DNA of 10,590 bases from Candidatus Caldilinea saccharophila (GTDB lineage: Bacteria; Chloroflexota; Anaerolineae; Caldilineales; Caldilineaceae): positions 1-10,590 of the forward strand of contig JADJVW010000064.1 of assembly GCA_016710365.1 (NCBI GenBank). The letters are read 5' to 3'. The translations under genes were made by a program, and so were the position numbers. The notes beneath the pieces were generated by a model, which was not told the origin of the DNA, did no database searches, and worked only from the letters and a program-made list of their open reading frames with translations. The stretch's first letter is position 1, and each line of letters begins with the position of its first letter. Shown here piece after piece: positions 1 to 6,890 of this stretch.

Positions 1-486
1 GCCCATCGTTGCCAATCACAGCCAGCGAAATCGTAATCCAAACCGACAACCTTCCGATGGCAGCTTTGCCCAGCAGCGATGAAGTCAGCCGCACGGCTCA
101 TCGACGGCGGCAAGATCGACAACCGCCAAAGCCGAACTCGCCCGAGCACGCACTGAACGCACACACGCTGGTGGTGACCTCGGTCGCCTTTCACTCTGCT
201 GCGTGCTACGGGCGAAGCCACGATGGCAAAAGCTGAAAAGCTGGCCGGGGCTGAAACGCAGGCTTGATGCCAAGCAGAACGAGGGCTCAGCACCAACGCT
301 GTCGTCCCCGCGCACGGAGATCGAGGATAACCCGGATCACCAGGTTGTAACAGAAGGCGGACTTCAAACCTTCCGCGATCAGGTGAAGTCCATTGAGCAA
401 AAAAAAATCGGCTGGTGGCAAAAGCTGGCAAGGGATGGTTCGACAGGTTAACGAAGACGCGCATCCAAAAGCACTATTTGAGGTGA
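1..486 (+). pseudogene. yfdX1: YfdX-family stress protein 1, 3' part, frame-disrupted
   Basis: The window opens inside this gene. YfdX-family proteins are helical, mostly periplasmic proteins linked to acid and antibiotic stress; in the tLST island two copies lie side by side. Family blocks can be read only by changing frame: ASEIVIQTDNLPMA (about 21-62), AAMKSAARLIDGGKID (73-120), LVVTSVAF (about 170-192), an alanine/lysine-rich helix MAKAEKLAGAETQA near 223-264, FRDQVKSIEQK (about 371-403) and the tail AGKGWFDRLTKTRIQKHYLR ending at the TGA 484-486. At least five frame changes are needed. Two near the end are explained by one extra A each, in the A9 run 399-407 and the A4 run 420-423. As written no continuous product exists. 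The family call is firm; whether the breaks are biological is open. Confidence 0.82.
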
Positions 487-499
487 TGTGAAGGGGCTG

Positions 500-523
500 G
501 CGACTGCTCCATCGGTCAGTCGC
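500..523 (+). repeat. Hairpin between yfdX1 and yfdX2
   Basis: GCGACTG (500-506) and CAGTCGC (517-523) form a perfect 7-bp stem with a 10-nt loop, 14 bp after the yfdX1 stop. No T-run follows, so it is not a typical intrinsic terminator. It could stabilise or partially separate the two yfdX messages. Confidence 0.45.
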
Positions 524-585
524 GATGTTCGCATTCGGCCCCAATAGATTCGCTATTTTCACTATCTCATACGAGGCATATCACC

Positions 586-1477
586 ATGAAGAGATATGAA
601 ACACCGGTCAATGCCACGTTGAACGAAGGAAAAACGAACAGGCCGCGGTAAAGCAGCCTTCCTGTCAGTCCAGAGTCCAGAGCCCCTGAAGTCGTCCACG
701 GAGGTACAGCTGAGGTTCAGAAAAACGGACTCGCGGGCGGCAAGACAAACGTAAACAAGTCCTCGATGAGGCAGTCTCCGGCCTTGTCGCTGACCAGAGG
801 CAGCGCTGGCCGCATGACGACAGCTGCGGTTTCTGCGCGCGGTAACGCTGGCCGAAGTGACAGAAAGCTGGGTGTGATCGTCGCGCGCGAACCCACATCG
901 CCCTGGCCGGCGTTGATGCTGTTGCGCACCATCATTGCACGACTTGTTCATACGGAAACCATTGGCGATGACCGACGAGGCGCTGGATGCCCTCAAACAC
1001 GGCGAGGTGCAACAGGCTCGCTACGTGCTAGCTTTGCTGGCCAGTGAAATCGTGATCCACGGTCAACAGCATCCCTTTGGCGTCCTATCACAGCGGTGGA
1101 AGAGGCAGTCGTGCCGCTTGATCGATCAAGGCAAGATCGAAAAGCCAAAGCCGCGCTGCAAGTCAGCGGCGCTCAGCGCTAGTCTAGGGCGCGGCGTGCT
1201 TCCGCTGCTACCGTCCTGCGTGCCGAAAGCTGCTCCTGAAGCGCGCCGGGCCTGGTAGAAGATGGTCAGCGCAGAGAAAGCATCAATGAGGCCTCTCAGC
1301 AGACGTTGTTGGGCGAAGCCCGGCACGGCGGGGAATGGCGAACTGCTGGGCTATGGAAAAAGGAAGGACTTTTGAGCCCCTACGCACGGACTCAAGAAAA
1401 ACAAAAAGAGCAGGAGGGAGGCTGCGGAAAGAGCTGGCTCGATGAATCAAGGCAAAACTGTCCGGAGGTTGTTCTGA
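586..1477 (+). pseudogene. yfdX2: YfdX-family stress protein 2, frame-disrupted
   Basis: This is the second YfdX-family gene of the island. The start is ATG 586 (MKRYETPVNAT), preceded by GAGG at 573-576. Family segments recur in order but in changing frames: NEQAAVKQP (about 628-656), PEVVHGGTAEVQ (about 688-722), VLDEAVSGL (about 752-790), VIVAREP (about 875-895), HIALAGVDAV (about 896-925), ALDALKHGEVQQARYVLALLAS (980-1047), RLIDQGKIE (about 1113-1141), RESINEASQQTLLGEAR (about 1275-1325), and a C-terminal LDE...KAKLSG near 1438-1465. Nucleotide and residue order match one yfdX gene of about 290 codons, but eight or more frame changes are required. An end at TGA 1475-1477 is likeliest; this is inferred because the last frame is uncertain. 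An intact family member would be a secreted helical stress protein. Here no full product can be read directly. Confidence 0.8.
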
Positions 1478-1487
1478 AACCGCTGGA

Positions 1488-1504
1488 GGGGCGCATAGCG
1501 CCCC
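1488..1504 (+). terminator. GC-rich hairpin after yfdX2, possible terminator or attenuator
   Basis: GGGGCGC (1488-1494), a three-base loop ATA, and GCGCCCC (1498-1504) make a perfect 7-bp GC stem directly after yfdX2. The bases just after it are CTCTCTTATCC, only partly T-rich; a real T-rich stretch starts about 17 nt later (1521-1536). That makes it a strong stem but an imperfect intrinsic terminator. It separates the yfdX pair from hdeD and could act as a partial terminator or RNA-end stabiliser. Confidence 0.42.
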
Positions 1505-1558
1505 CTCTCTTATCCAGTGTTTGATTTTTATTTTTGTATAGATCTTTAGGAGATATTA

Positions 1559-2164
1559 CTGAAAACGAACACCATCGCCAATTCAATACGGATGACCCCA
1601 CCAAGCACTGTGTTCGCTGAGCCAAAATTGGTGGCTTTGCCCTGCGCGGTGTCTCGGCATTGATTTTTGGCCCTCGCGTTCTGGATGCCACAATCGACTC
1701 TAGTGGCCATGACCATCCTGTTCGGCGCATTTTCCTTGGTCAACGGCGCGTTCAACTTGTTCACGGCGGTGCGCCATATCGAAAAAAAGAGCGCTGGGGC
1801 TGGCTGCTGTTCAGCGGTGTCGGCATACCCACGGGCGTCGTCGTCCCGGGTTGCTCGCGGGTCGCCGCGATAGTCTTGGCTTCTTTTTATGGGCTAGCGT
1901 GGGCTCTGGGCGATTTTTCACCGGTGTGCTGGAGATATCCGCCGCCGTTCGGCTGCGCTCGAGAAATCAAGGGTGAAATCTGGCTTGCCCTCAGTGGACT
2001 GTTTCTCGATTATCCTTGGTGCTATCGTCTTGTGGGTATTTTTTTACCCGTCCGGTCGAGTTGTCATTCTGGCCGCAGGCTGGCTGTTGGGCTTCTATGC
2101 GGCAGTCTATGGTGTCACGCTTTTGTTCTTGAGTTGGCGTCTTCGCAAAACGCGCCAGGGATAA
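1559..2164 (+). pseudogene. hdeD: HdeD-family membrane protein, frame-disrupted
   Basis: HdeD-family (DUF308) proteins are small inner-membrane proteins with about six helices, linked in E. coli to acid resistance; the tLST carries one after yfdX2. An AGGAG at 1548-1552 stands six bases before a CTG at 1559, which opens KTNTIANSIRMTPPS; no ATG lies in that position. Hydrophobic blocks follow across frames: ALRGVSALIFG (about 1639-1670), VAMTILFGAFSLVNGAFNLFTA (about 1703-1770), ERWGWLLFSGVGIPTGVVV (about 1789-1845), VAAIVLASF, EIKGEIWLALSGLF (about 1963-2005), SIILGAIVLWVFF and GWLLGFYAAVYGVTLLFLSWRLRK, ending at TAA 2162-2164. At least four frame changes are needed, two of them in homopolymers (A7 at 1782-1788, T5 at 1914-1918). 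The family is secure; the start codon is not. Confidence 0.82.
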
Positions 2165-2181
2165 GAACGGGTCAAACTAAA

Positions 2182-2222
2182 TTCTATGGATATGAGCATT
2201 TTCGGTTCGTGCCTCCATAGAA
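2182..2222 (+). repeat. Stem-loop upstream of orf11
   Basis: TTCTATGGA (2182-2190) and TCCATAGAA (2214-2222) are a perfect 9-bp inverted repeat around a 23-nt loop. The hairpin fills most of the 79-bp gap between the hdeD stop and orf11, ending eight bases before the AAAGGAG ribosome-binding site. Its position would suit an RNA-stability or translation-control element; there is no U-tract, so a terminator is unlikely. Confidence 0.5.
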
Positions 2223-2230
2223 ATAACATC

Positions 2231-2237
2231 AAAGGAG
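2231..2237 (+). promoter_or_regulatory. Ribosome-binding site of orf11
   Basis: AAAGGAG lies six bases before ATG 2244. It decides between two ATGs: the one at 2240 runs into a stop after six codons (ATG CAT GCA GAT TCA ATA TAG), whereas 2244 opens MQIQYSYRAIDKEF. Confidence 0.7.
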
Positions 2238-2243
2238 TCATGC

Positions 2244-3383
2244 ATGCAGATTCAATATAGCTATCGAGCTATCGACAAAGAGTTTCATGAACCATGGCAG
2301 AGAGCTTTGGGAAATGTGATCGAGCGCGCCCTCAAGCCATTGCTCGACAAACACACTAAAGATTCAGCGCGACTTCAAATCGTCGCCGATCGCGACAAGA
2401 TCTAAGCGGCAATTTGGCCAGTGGCTATATGCACCTGCCCGGCAAAAAGATTGTCAGCGTTACTGCATCACATGACGAGCTGACGCCCCTCGCGCGGAAG
2501 CTCGCACAGTCGTTGTTCCGTCAGGTCAAGAAGCATTTTGACCGGCTGCATGCTCAGGATCAAATCAAGCGCAAAGCACGACGCGAGCGCTTGCGCGAGC
2601 TCAAGGTGCGGATTGCCGCAAAACCCGCGTCAGCCGCCCATGAGGCCGGTGACCCGAATGCCTCTACTGTCGAAACTGGAGGCTGTCGCAAGGCGTGAGC
2701 TGGCTTATCTGCGGGCCGTCGGCGATTTACCGCGCGATTATCCGACGCTGCGCGACGTGGTGATGAAGCGATTGTCCGAGCTAAGGTGGAATGGCAATCC
2801 GTGCCGGGGGAAAGAGAAGCTTACACCGGTCTTTTGAAGCATCTGTTCGCCGTCCGGATAACGAAAGTGGCAAGCAGCCGGCAATTTGGCGAATTCGTTT
2901 CTCTGGACGCGCCGGTCGAACCCGATGCCCAAGACGTGGCCGAGCCATGGTGGAAGAGGAAATCTTCGAATTTTATCAGCATGATGACACACTCAAGCTG
3001 GCCGATATTTTCGCTGGCAGTCAGCATCCCGATGTCGCAACGATCGCGGAACAGGAGGAGCTGATTGATCGGTCGAGCGAGTTCGCTTTTGCATTTGACC
3101 TGCTGAAGGACATGCCGCGTTTGTGGCGGCGCATTTTCTGCTTATCCGTGTGGACGGGCTGGATGCCAGCAGCGTCTCTGAAATCCTGCTGATTCCTAGT
3201 AAGGAAGATACTGTCCAAAGGTGGCTCATGCAGGCCGAAGCGTTCATCGCTGCTCATTTGGAAGAGGCCGGAGTAAGCAAAGACGGGAACGATTGGCTCC
3301 AAGGCGTTGATTGGTCGGCATTGTCTGTGACCCGAAGCGAGGCAGCCTCACTGTGGTCCAAGGAGGCGAACCATGAAGAATGA
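2244..3383 (+). pseudogene. tLST orf11: HPF/RaiA-like domain fused to sigma-factor-like domain, frame-disrupted
   Basis: Usually listed as a hypothetical tLST gene. Reading through five frame changes (near 2400, 2640-2680, 2773, 2945 and 3130-3150) gives one protein of about 380 residues. The N-terminal 120 or so (MQIQYSYR..., HLPGKKIVSVTA, ARKLAQSLFRQVKKHFDRL) resembles the beta-alpha-beta-beta-beta-alpha fold of ribosome hibernation factors HPF/RaiA, followed by a basic linker (KRKARRERLRELK). The next part (AVARRELAYLRAVGDLPRDY then TLRDVVDEAIVRAKVEW, the latter after restoring one G near 2773) resembles sigma region 2. Near the end, KDMPRLWRRIF, LIRVDGLDASSVSEILLIPS and KEDTVQRWLMQAEAFI resemble the helix-turn-helix of ECF sigma region 4. 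The 3' end overlaps trx by 11 bp. An intact protein could link ribosome hibernation to transcription, but this is inference from motif similarity. An acidic stretch separates the two sigma-like blocks. Confidence 0.7.
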
Positions 3384-3807
3384 TCTTCACCTCGTCTGCC
3401 CGCATTGCCAGTCCATCAACCGCGTACCGACTGCGAAGCTATCGGAACATCCCAACTGTGGCCGCTGCCAGCAGCCCTTGTTCACGGGCGAGCCCATCGA
3501 GTTGACCACGGCGACGTTCTCGCGCCACGTGGGCGCAGCGATCTGCCACTGCTGGTCGATTTCTGGGCGCCATGGTGCGGGCCGTGCAAGATGATGGCCC
3601 CGCAGTTCCAGCAAGCGGCGCACCAGCTCGAACCCAGGATCCGGCTGGCGAAGGTGAATACCGAGGCTGAGCCCCACCGCGCAGTTCGGTATCCGCAGCA
3701 TCCCGACGCTCGCCCTGTTCCAGGGGTGGGCGGGAGATCGCCCGTCAGGCCGGCGTGATGGGCGCGCAGGACATCGTGCGCTGGACGTCGACGCAAGTGG
3801 GCGCTGA
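3373..3807 (+). pseudogene. trx: Thioredoxin-2-like protein, frame-disrupted
   Basis: Thioredoxins reduce disulfides in cytoplasmic proteins; the thioredoxin-2 (TrxC) type has an extra N-terminal zinc-binding segment. Here ATG 3373 starts MKNDLHLVCPHCQSINRVP with CPHC, followed by CGRC, the four cysteines expected for zinc. The catalytic motif WCGPC is at 3573-3587, inside LLVDFWAPWCGPCKMMAPQF, but in a different frame from the start. The conserved Ile-cisPro region RSIPTLALFQG appears in a third frame (from about 3691), and the C-terminal helix MGAQDIVRW in another. The product would be about 145 residues, normal for TrxC. At least four frame changes break it. The gene starts within the end of orf11 and ends 3 nt before kefB, indicating translational coupling. 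Confidence 0.85.
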
Positions 3808-3810
3808 CCG

Positions 3811-5430
3811 ATGCAGGGCTTGCTCGGCACTACGCTAATCCTGCTGGCGGCTTGCAGCCGGCGGCGATGGCGACGGCGGCGTTCAGTGCCCGCCTTGCTG
3901 GGGTATCTCTCTGTCGGCGTTGTACTGGGCCCCTCAGTCATCGGCGTGATCGCGCCGGGGGAGACGCTGAGCTTTCTGTCCGAGCTGGGCGTGGCGCTGC
4001 TGTTGTTCATGGTCGGACTGGAATTCTCCCTCGGAGACTTCTGGCTCGCCCGCAGGACGGTGCTGATGGCGGGCGCTCTGCAGATGATCGCCGTGGCCCC
4101 GCCGCTGATCCTGCTATTGATGTGGCTGGGGCAGCCCGGCCCAGAGCGCCGCGCTGCTCGGCACTGCGGCGGCCATGTCGTCCACGGCGCTGGTCAGCCG
4201 ACAACTGGCCGACCAAGGCGAGCTCACCACCCGCCACGGACGCAGTGCCATCGCCGTGCTGGTCTTTCAGGACCTGGCCAGCGTGCCCCTGCTGGCCTTG
4301 CTAGCGATCTGGGCGCGCGGCGAGTCGCCGAAGATCGAGCATGTGCTGCTCGAAGTATTCGGTGTGCTGCTGCTGTTCGCGGCAGCGGCCCCTCGTCTCG
4401 CGCCGTCTGTTGCATGGCCTGCTGGGCTGGGTGGCGCGGCGGGGCCACGAGGAATCGTTCGTGCTCGTCTCCTTGTGCGTGGTGGTGGCTGCCGCCGCCG
4501 CTGCGCACGCGGTCGGCGTATCCGCCGCCCTGGGGGCCTTCCTCGCCGGGATGGTGCTGGGCGAGAGCGACTTCCGGCACCACATGGAAAGCCACCTCAG
4601 GCCGTTTCGCGATGTGTTGTCGGGCGTGTTCTTCGTGACCATCGGCCTGCAACTGGACGCAGCACAGATTCTTTCGGCACCGCTGGCGGTGCTGGCGTGG
4701 CTGGTGGTGCTGGTACCGGTCAAGATCCTGCTTCAATACGCTGGCCTTGCGGGCGACGCGCCTGTCCGCCCCTCGATGCCTGGCGCACGGGCATAGCGTT
4801 GGGGCACGGCGGCGAGTTCGCCCTGCTGTTGTTGGGCACGGTCTTGCAGCAGCATCTGATCCCCCGCGACCGTCGTCCAACCCATGCTGGTCGCGCTGGT
4901 GCTCAGCATGGCCCTGGCACCGCTACTGATCCGCCATCACGATGTACTTGCCCGGTTCTTGAGCCGCACCGGCGGCGTCATTCAGCCACCCCAGGCTGAA
5001 GAATCGGCGTGGCGCATCTGCTGCTGGAGGCGGACGCGCAGAAGGTAGAGGCCGCGCGTGCCGCCGGCGCGCCGGTGTTCCATGGCGATGCCAGTCGGCC
5101 CGATACCTTGCTGGCTGCCGGCTTGACGCATGCGCACTTGGTGGTGCTAACGTTCGCCCATGCCCAGCAAGCGTTGCGCATCGCCCGGCGATTGCCGAGC
5201 GCCGTCCGGCGCTAACCTTGTGGGTGTCATGCAGAAGTACGACCGCGGCCGATGCATTTCGCGCCATGCCTAACGTGCGCGTGTATCAGCAATCCTTTGC
5301 CGCAGCTATTGGGCTGGCGGAACAGGTGATGTCGACGCTTGGCATGTCGACCGAGCTGATTGAAGGACACATCAGCGCAATGCGCCGCCGTCTCGACAGC
5401 AGCCGTTTTCCAGGGAGTTCATCGTCATGA
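3811..5430 (+). pseudogene. kefB: KefB-type cation/proton antiporter, frame-disrupted, RCK domain deleted in part
   Basis: CPA2 antiporters of the KefB/KefC type exchange K+ for protons and protect against electrophiles and acidification. ATG 3811 opens a hydrophobic start (MQGLLGTTLILLAA). Transport-domain signatures follow in changing frames: LLGYLSVGVVLGPSVIG, SELGVALLLFMVGLEFSL, MSSTALVSRQLADQGELTTR with RSAIAVLVFQDLASVPLLAL (4175-4313), FLAGMVLGESDFRHH, GVFFVTIGLQLD (4620-4660), GIALGHGGEFALLLLG, and VQPMLVALVLSMALAPLLI. The cytoplasmic RCK/TrkA-N domain begins abruptly near 5006 with GVAHLLLEADAQKVEAARAAG, then VFHGDASRPDTLLAAGL, so the preceding beta strand and GxGxxG NAD-binding loop are absent (about 25 residues). 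At least six frame changes plus this deletion break the gene. It ends TGA 5428-5430, overlapping psiE by ATGA. KefB and KefC cannot be told apart here. Confidence 0.85.
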
Positions 5431-5813
5431 AATCAAAACGCCTTAACCCATTTCAGGTCTTGCGTGACCAATTGGCCATCATGAGTTTTTACGAGCGCTT
5501 CGAGCAGGTCGTCGCGCTCGTGCTGTCGGCGGTGATCGCCGTCATCATCATGGTGTCGCTGTTCCAGCTCATCTCCATCGTCTTCACGCTGCTGGTTCTC
5601 GATGCCTTCAATCCCCTGGACCACAAGGTATTCCAGAGCGTGTTCGGCATGATCATGACGCTCTTGATCGCGATGGAGTTCAAGCATTCCATCGTGCGCG
5701 TGGCGCTGCGTCGGGACAGCATCATCCAGGTCAAGACGGTGGTCCTGATCGCGGTGATCGCACTCTCCCGCAAGTTCGTGATCCTCGACTCCGACGCGAG
5801 CCCGCAAAGATAG
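5427..5813 (+). CDS. psiE: PsiE-family membrane protein
   Basis: PsiE (phosphate-starvation-inducible E) family proteins are small inner-membrane proteins of unknown biochemical role; one is a standard member of the tLST. The frame starts at ATG 5427, overlapping the kefB stop as ATGA, and gives 128 residues: a basic N-terminus, then hydrophobic segments at about residues 27-55 (ALVLSAVIAVIIMVSLFQLI...), 70-88 (FGMIMTLLIAMEFKH) and 100-118 (IIQVKTVVLIAVIALSRKF), with the family's EFKHSIVR and LSRKFVILD motifs. The stop at 5811-5813 looks premature: restoring one G in CCCGCAAAG (about 5799) continues into ...AKIAALAGATLALGATYWLLRKRGD and ends at TGA 5921-5923, giving about 165 residues and a fourth helix, the expected arrangement. 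The longer form would overlap the next gene by 23 bp. Confidence 0.85.
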   Translation: MKSKRLNPFQVLRDQLAIMSFYERFEQVVALVLSAVIAVIIMVSLFQLISIVFTLLVLDAFNPLDHKVFQSVFGMIMTLLIAMEFKHSIVRVALRRDSIIQVKTVVLIAVIALSRKFVILDSDASPQR

Positions 5814-5900
5814 CCGCGCTGGCAGGCGCCACGCTGGCTCTGGGTGCGACCTACTGGCTGCTGCGCAAGCGCGGCGACCGCGCCGCCGAGACCTCTGAGC

Positions 5901-6866
5901 ATGACCCGTCATCATCCGAGTGATCCGCGCACTGCGCTCTTGCAACACCGCTGGCTCAACCGCCTGCAGACCGGGCTGTTGGTCCTGACCCTGGTCGGGA
6001 TCGCAGCCGCAGCAGGGAGACTGCCATTTGGGGAAGGCTGCCTGTGGCTCGCGCTGTTTGCCGTTGCAGGTGCGTTGCTGCTGGACCCGGTAGCCGCGTC
6101 GGCGCTGAGCTTGCGCCTGTACCGCGTACGGACCTTGCACCCGCAACAAGCCCACGAGATGTGGGCCCTGTTGCGCGAGCTGCCCGCCCGTGCCGGTTTG
6201 CCCGCCACGCCGGTGCCGCACTATGTGCCCAGTGCCGTCGTCAACGCCTTCGCCACCGGATCGAAGCAGGAGGCATCGATCGCCCTCACCGATGGCCTGC
6301 TGCGCAGCCTGAGCCCACGCGAGCTGGCGGGTGTGTTCGCGCACGAGGTCGCGCACATCGCTAATGAGGATCTGCGTGTCATGGGGCTGGCGGATTCCGT
6401 CAGTCGCCTCACGTGCCTACTGGCCCTTATGGGACAGATCGCGATCCTGCTCAGCCTGCCCGCGCTGCTGGTTGGCGCGGCGGAGGTCTATTGGCCTGGT
6501 CTATTGTTATTGGCCGCATCGCCCCAACTGGCCCTGCTCGCACAGCTCGGCTTGTCTCGCGTGCGTGAGTTCGACGCTGACCGCCTTGCGGCGGAACTGA
6601 CTGGCGACCCGCAGGGGCTGGCGTCCGCGCTGGCGAAAATCGAGCGGGTCAGCCGCTCCTGGCGTGCCTGGCTATGGCCGGGATGGGGCAATCCCGAGCC
6701 CTCCTGCTTGCGCACGCGTCCGGCAACGCAAGAGCGCATCGCACGCCTGCTGACGTTGGCGCCTGGGCCAGCATCAGCGTTGCCACTCCGCGCGCCCCAT
6801 TTTTTGCCGGAATCCGCTTTGGCGACGCGCCCACCGCGCTGGCGCCCGAGCGGGCTGTGGCGCTGA
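5901..6866 (+). CDS. M48-family (HtpX-like) membrane zinc metalloprotease
   Basis: Intact 321-residue frame. The zinc-binding HExxH motif is HEVAH at residues 148-152 within ELAGVFAHEVAHI; a further glutamate ligand is at 223 in RVREFDADRLA, the usual M48 third-ligand context. Membrane segments lie at about 24-38 and 47-62 before the catalytic domain, and at 171-192 and 198-216 between the two zinc sites, the HtpX/CAAX-protease-like topology. M48 proteases of this kind clear damaged membrane proteins with the active site facing the cytoplasm. I chose ATG 5901 (MTRHHPSDPRT) because an in-frame start further upstream would overlap the C-terminus of psiE much more. degP begins 24 bp after the stop. 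Unlike the upstream genes, no frame change is needed. The protein could be named HtpX-like, but the N-terminus and length differ enough that I leave the symbol blank. Confidence 0.9.
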   Translation: MTRHHPSDPRTALLQHRWLNRLQTGLLVLTLVGIAAAAGRLPFGEGCLWLALFAVAGALLLDPVAASALSLRLYRVRTLHPQQAHEMWALLRELPARAGLPATPVPHYVPSAVVNAFATGSKQEASIALTDGLLRSLSPRELAGVFAHEVAHIANEDLRVMGLADSVSRLTCLLALMGQIAILLSLPALLVGAAEVYWPGLLLLAASPQLALLAQLGLSRVREFDADRLAAELTGDPQGLASALAKIERVSRSWRAWLWPGWGNPEPSCLRTRPATQERIARLLTLAPGPASALPLRAPHFLPESALATRPPRWRPSGLWR

Positions 6867-6878
6867 TTGCCCATCAAC

Positions 6879-6883
6879 AGGAG
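6879..6883 (+). promoter_or_regulatory. Ribosome-binding site of degP
   Basis: AGGAG sits seven bases before ATG 6891. This fixes the start of the protease at MAYLDPYQRP and argues against a TTG start at 6867, which would place the ribosome-binding site inside the gene. Confidence 0.75.
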
Positions 6884-6890
6884 ACGTCTC

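Noticed and set aside
1521..1542. Promoter for hdeD (TTGATT with TATAGA)
   Set aside because: The two boxes are only 10 bp apart, too close for a sigma-70 promoter; the T-rich stretch makes chance matches likely.
3387..4010. Minus-strand open frame of 207 codons opposite trx and kefB
   Set aside because: Low-complexity R/P/S-rich antisense shadow; the plus strand shows WCGPC and antiporter motifs.
5433..6356. Minus-strand open frame of 307 codons opposite psiE and the M48 protease
   Set aside because: Composition is typical of the antisense of GC-rich coding sequence (many Q, H, R), with no family motif, and the plus strand holds two clear membrane proteins.
6867..6890. N-terminal extension of DegP from TTG 6867
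   Set aside because: It would place the AGGAG at 6879-6883 inside the gene; ATG 6891 is correctly spaced from it.
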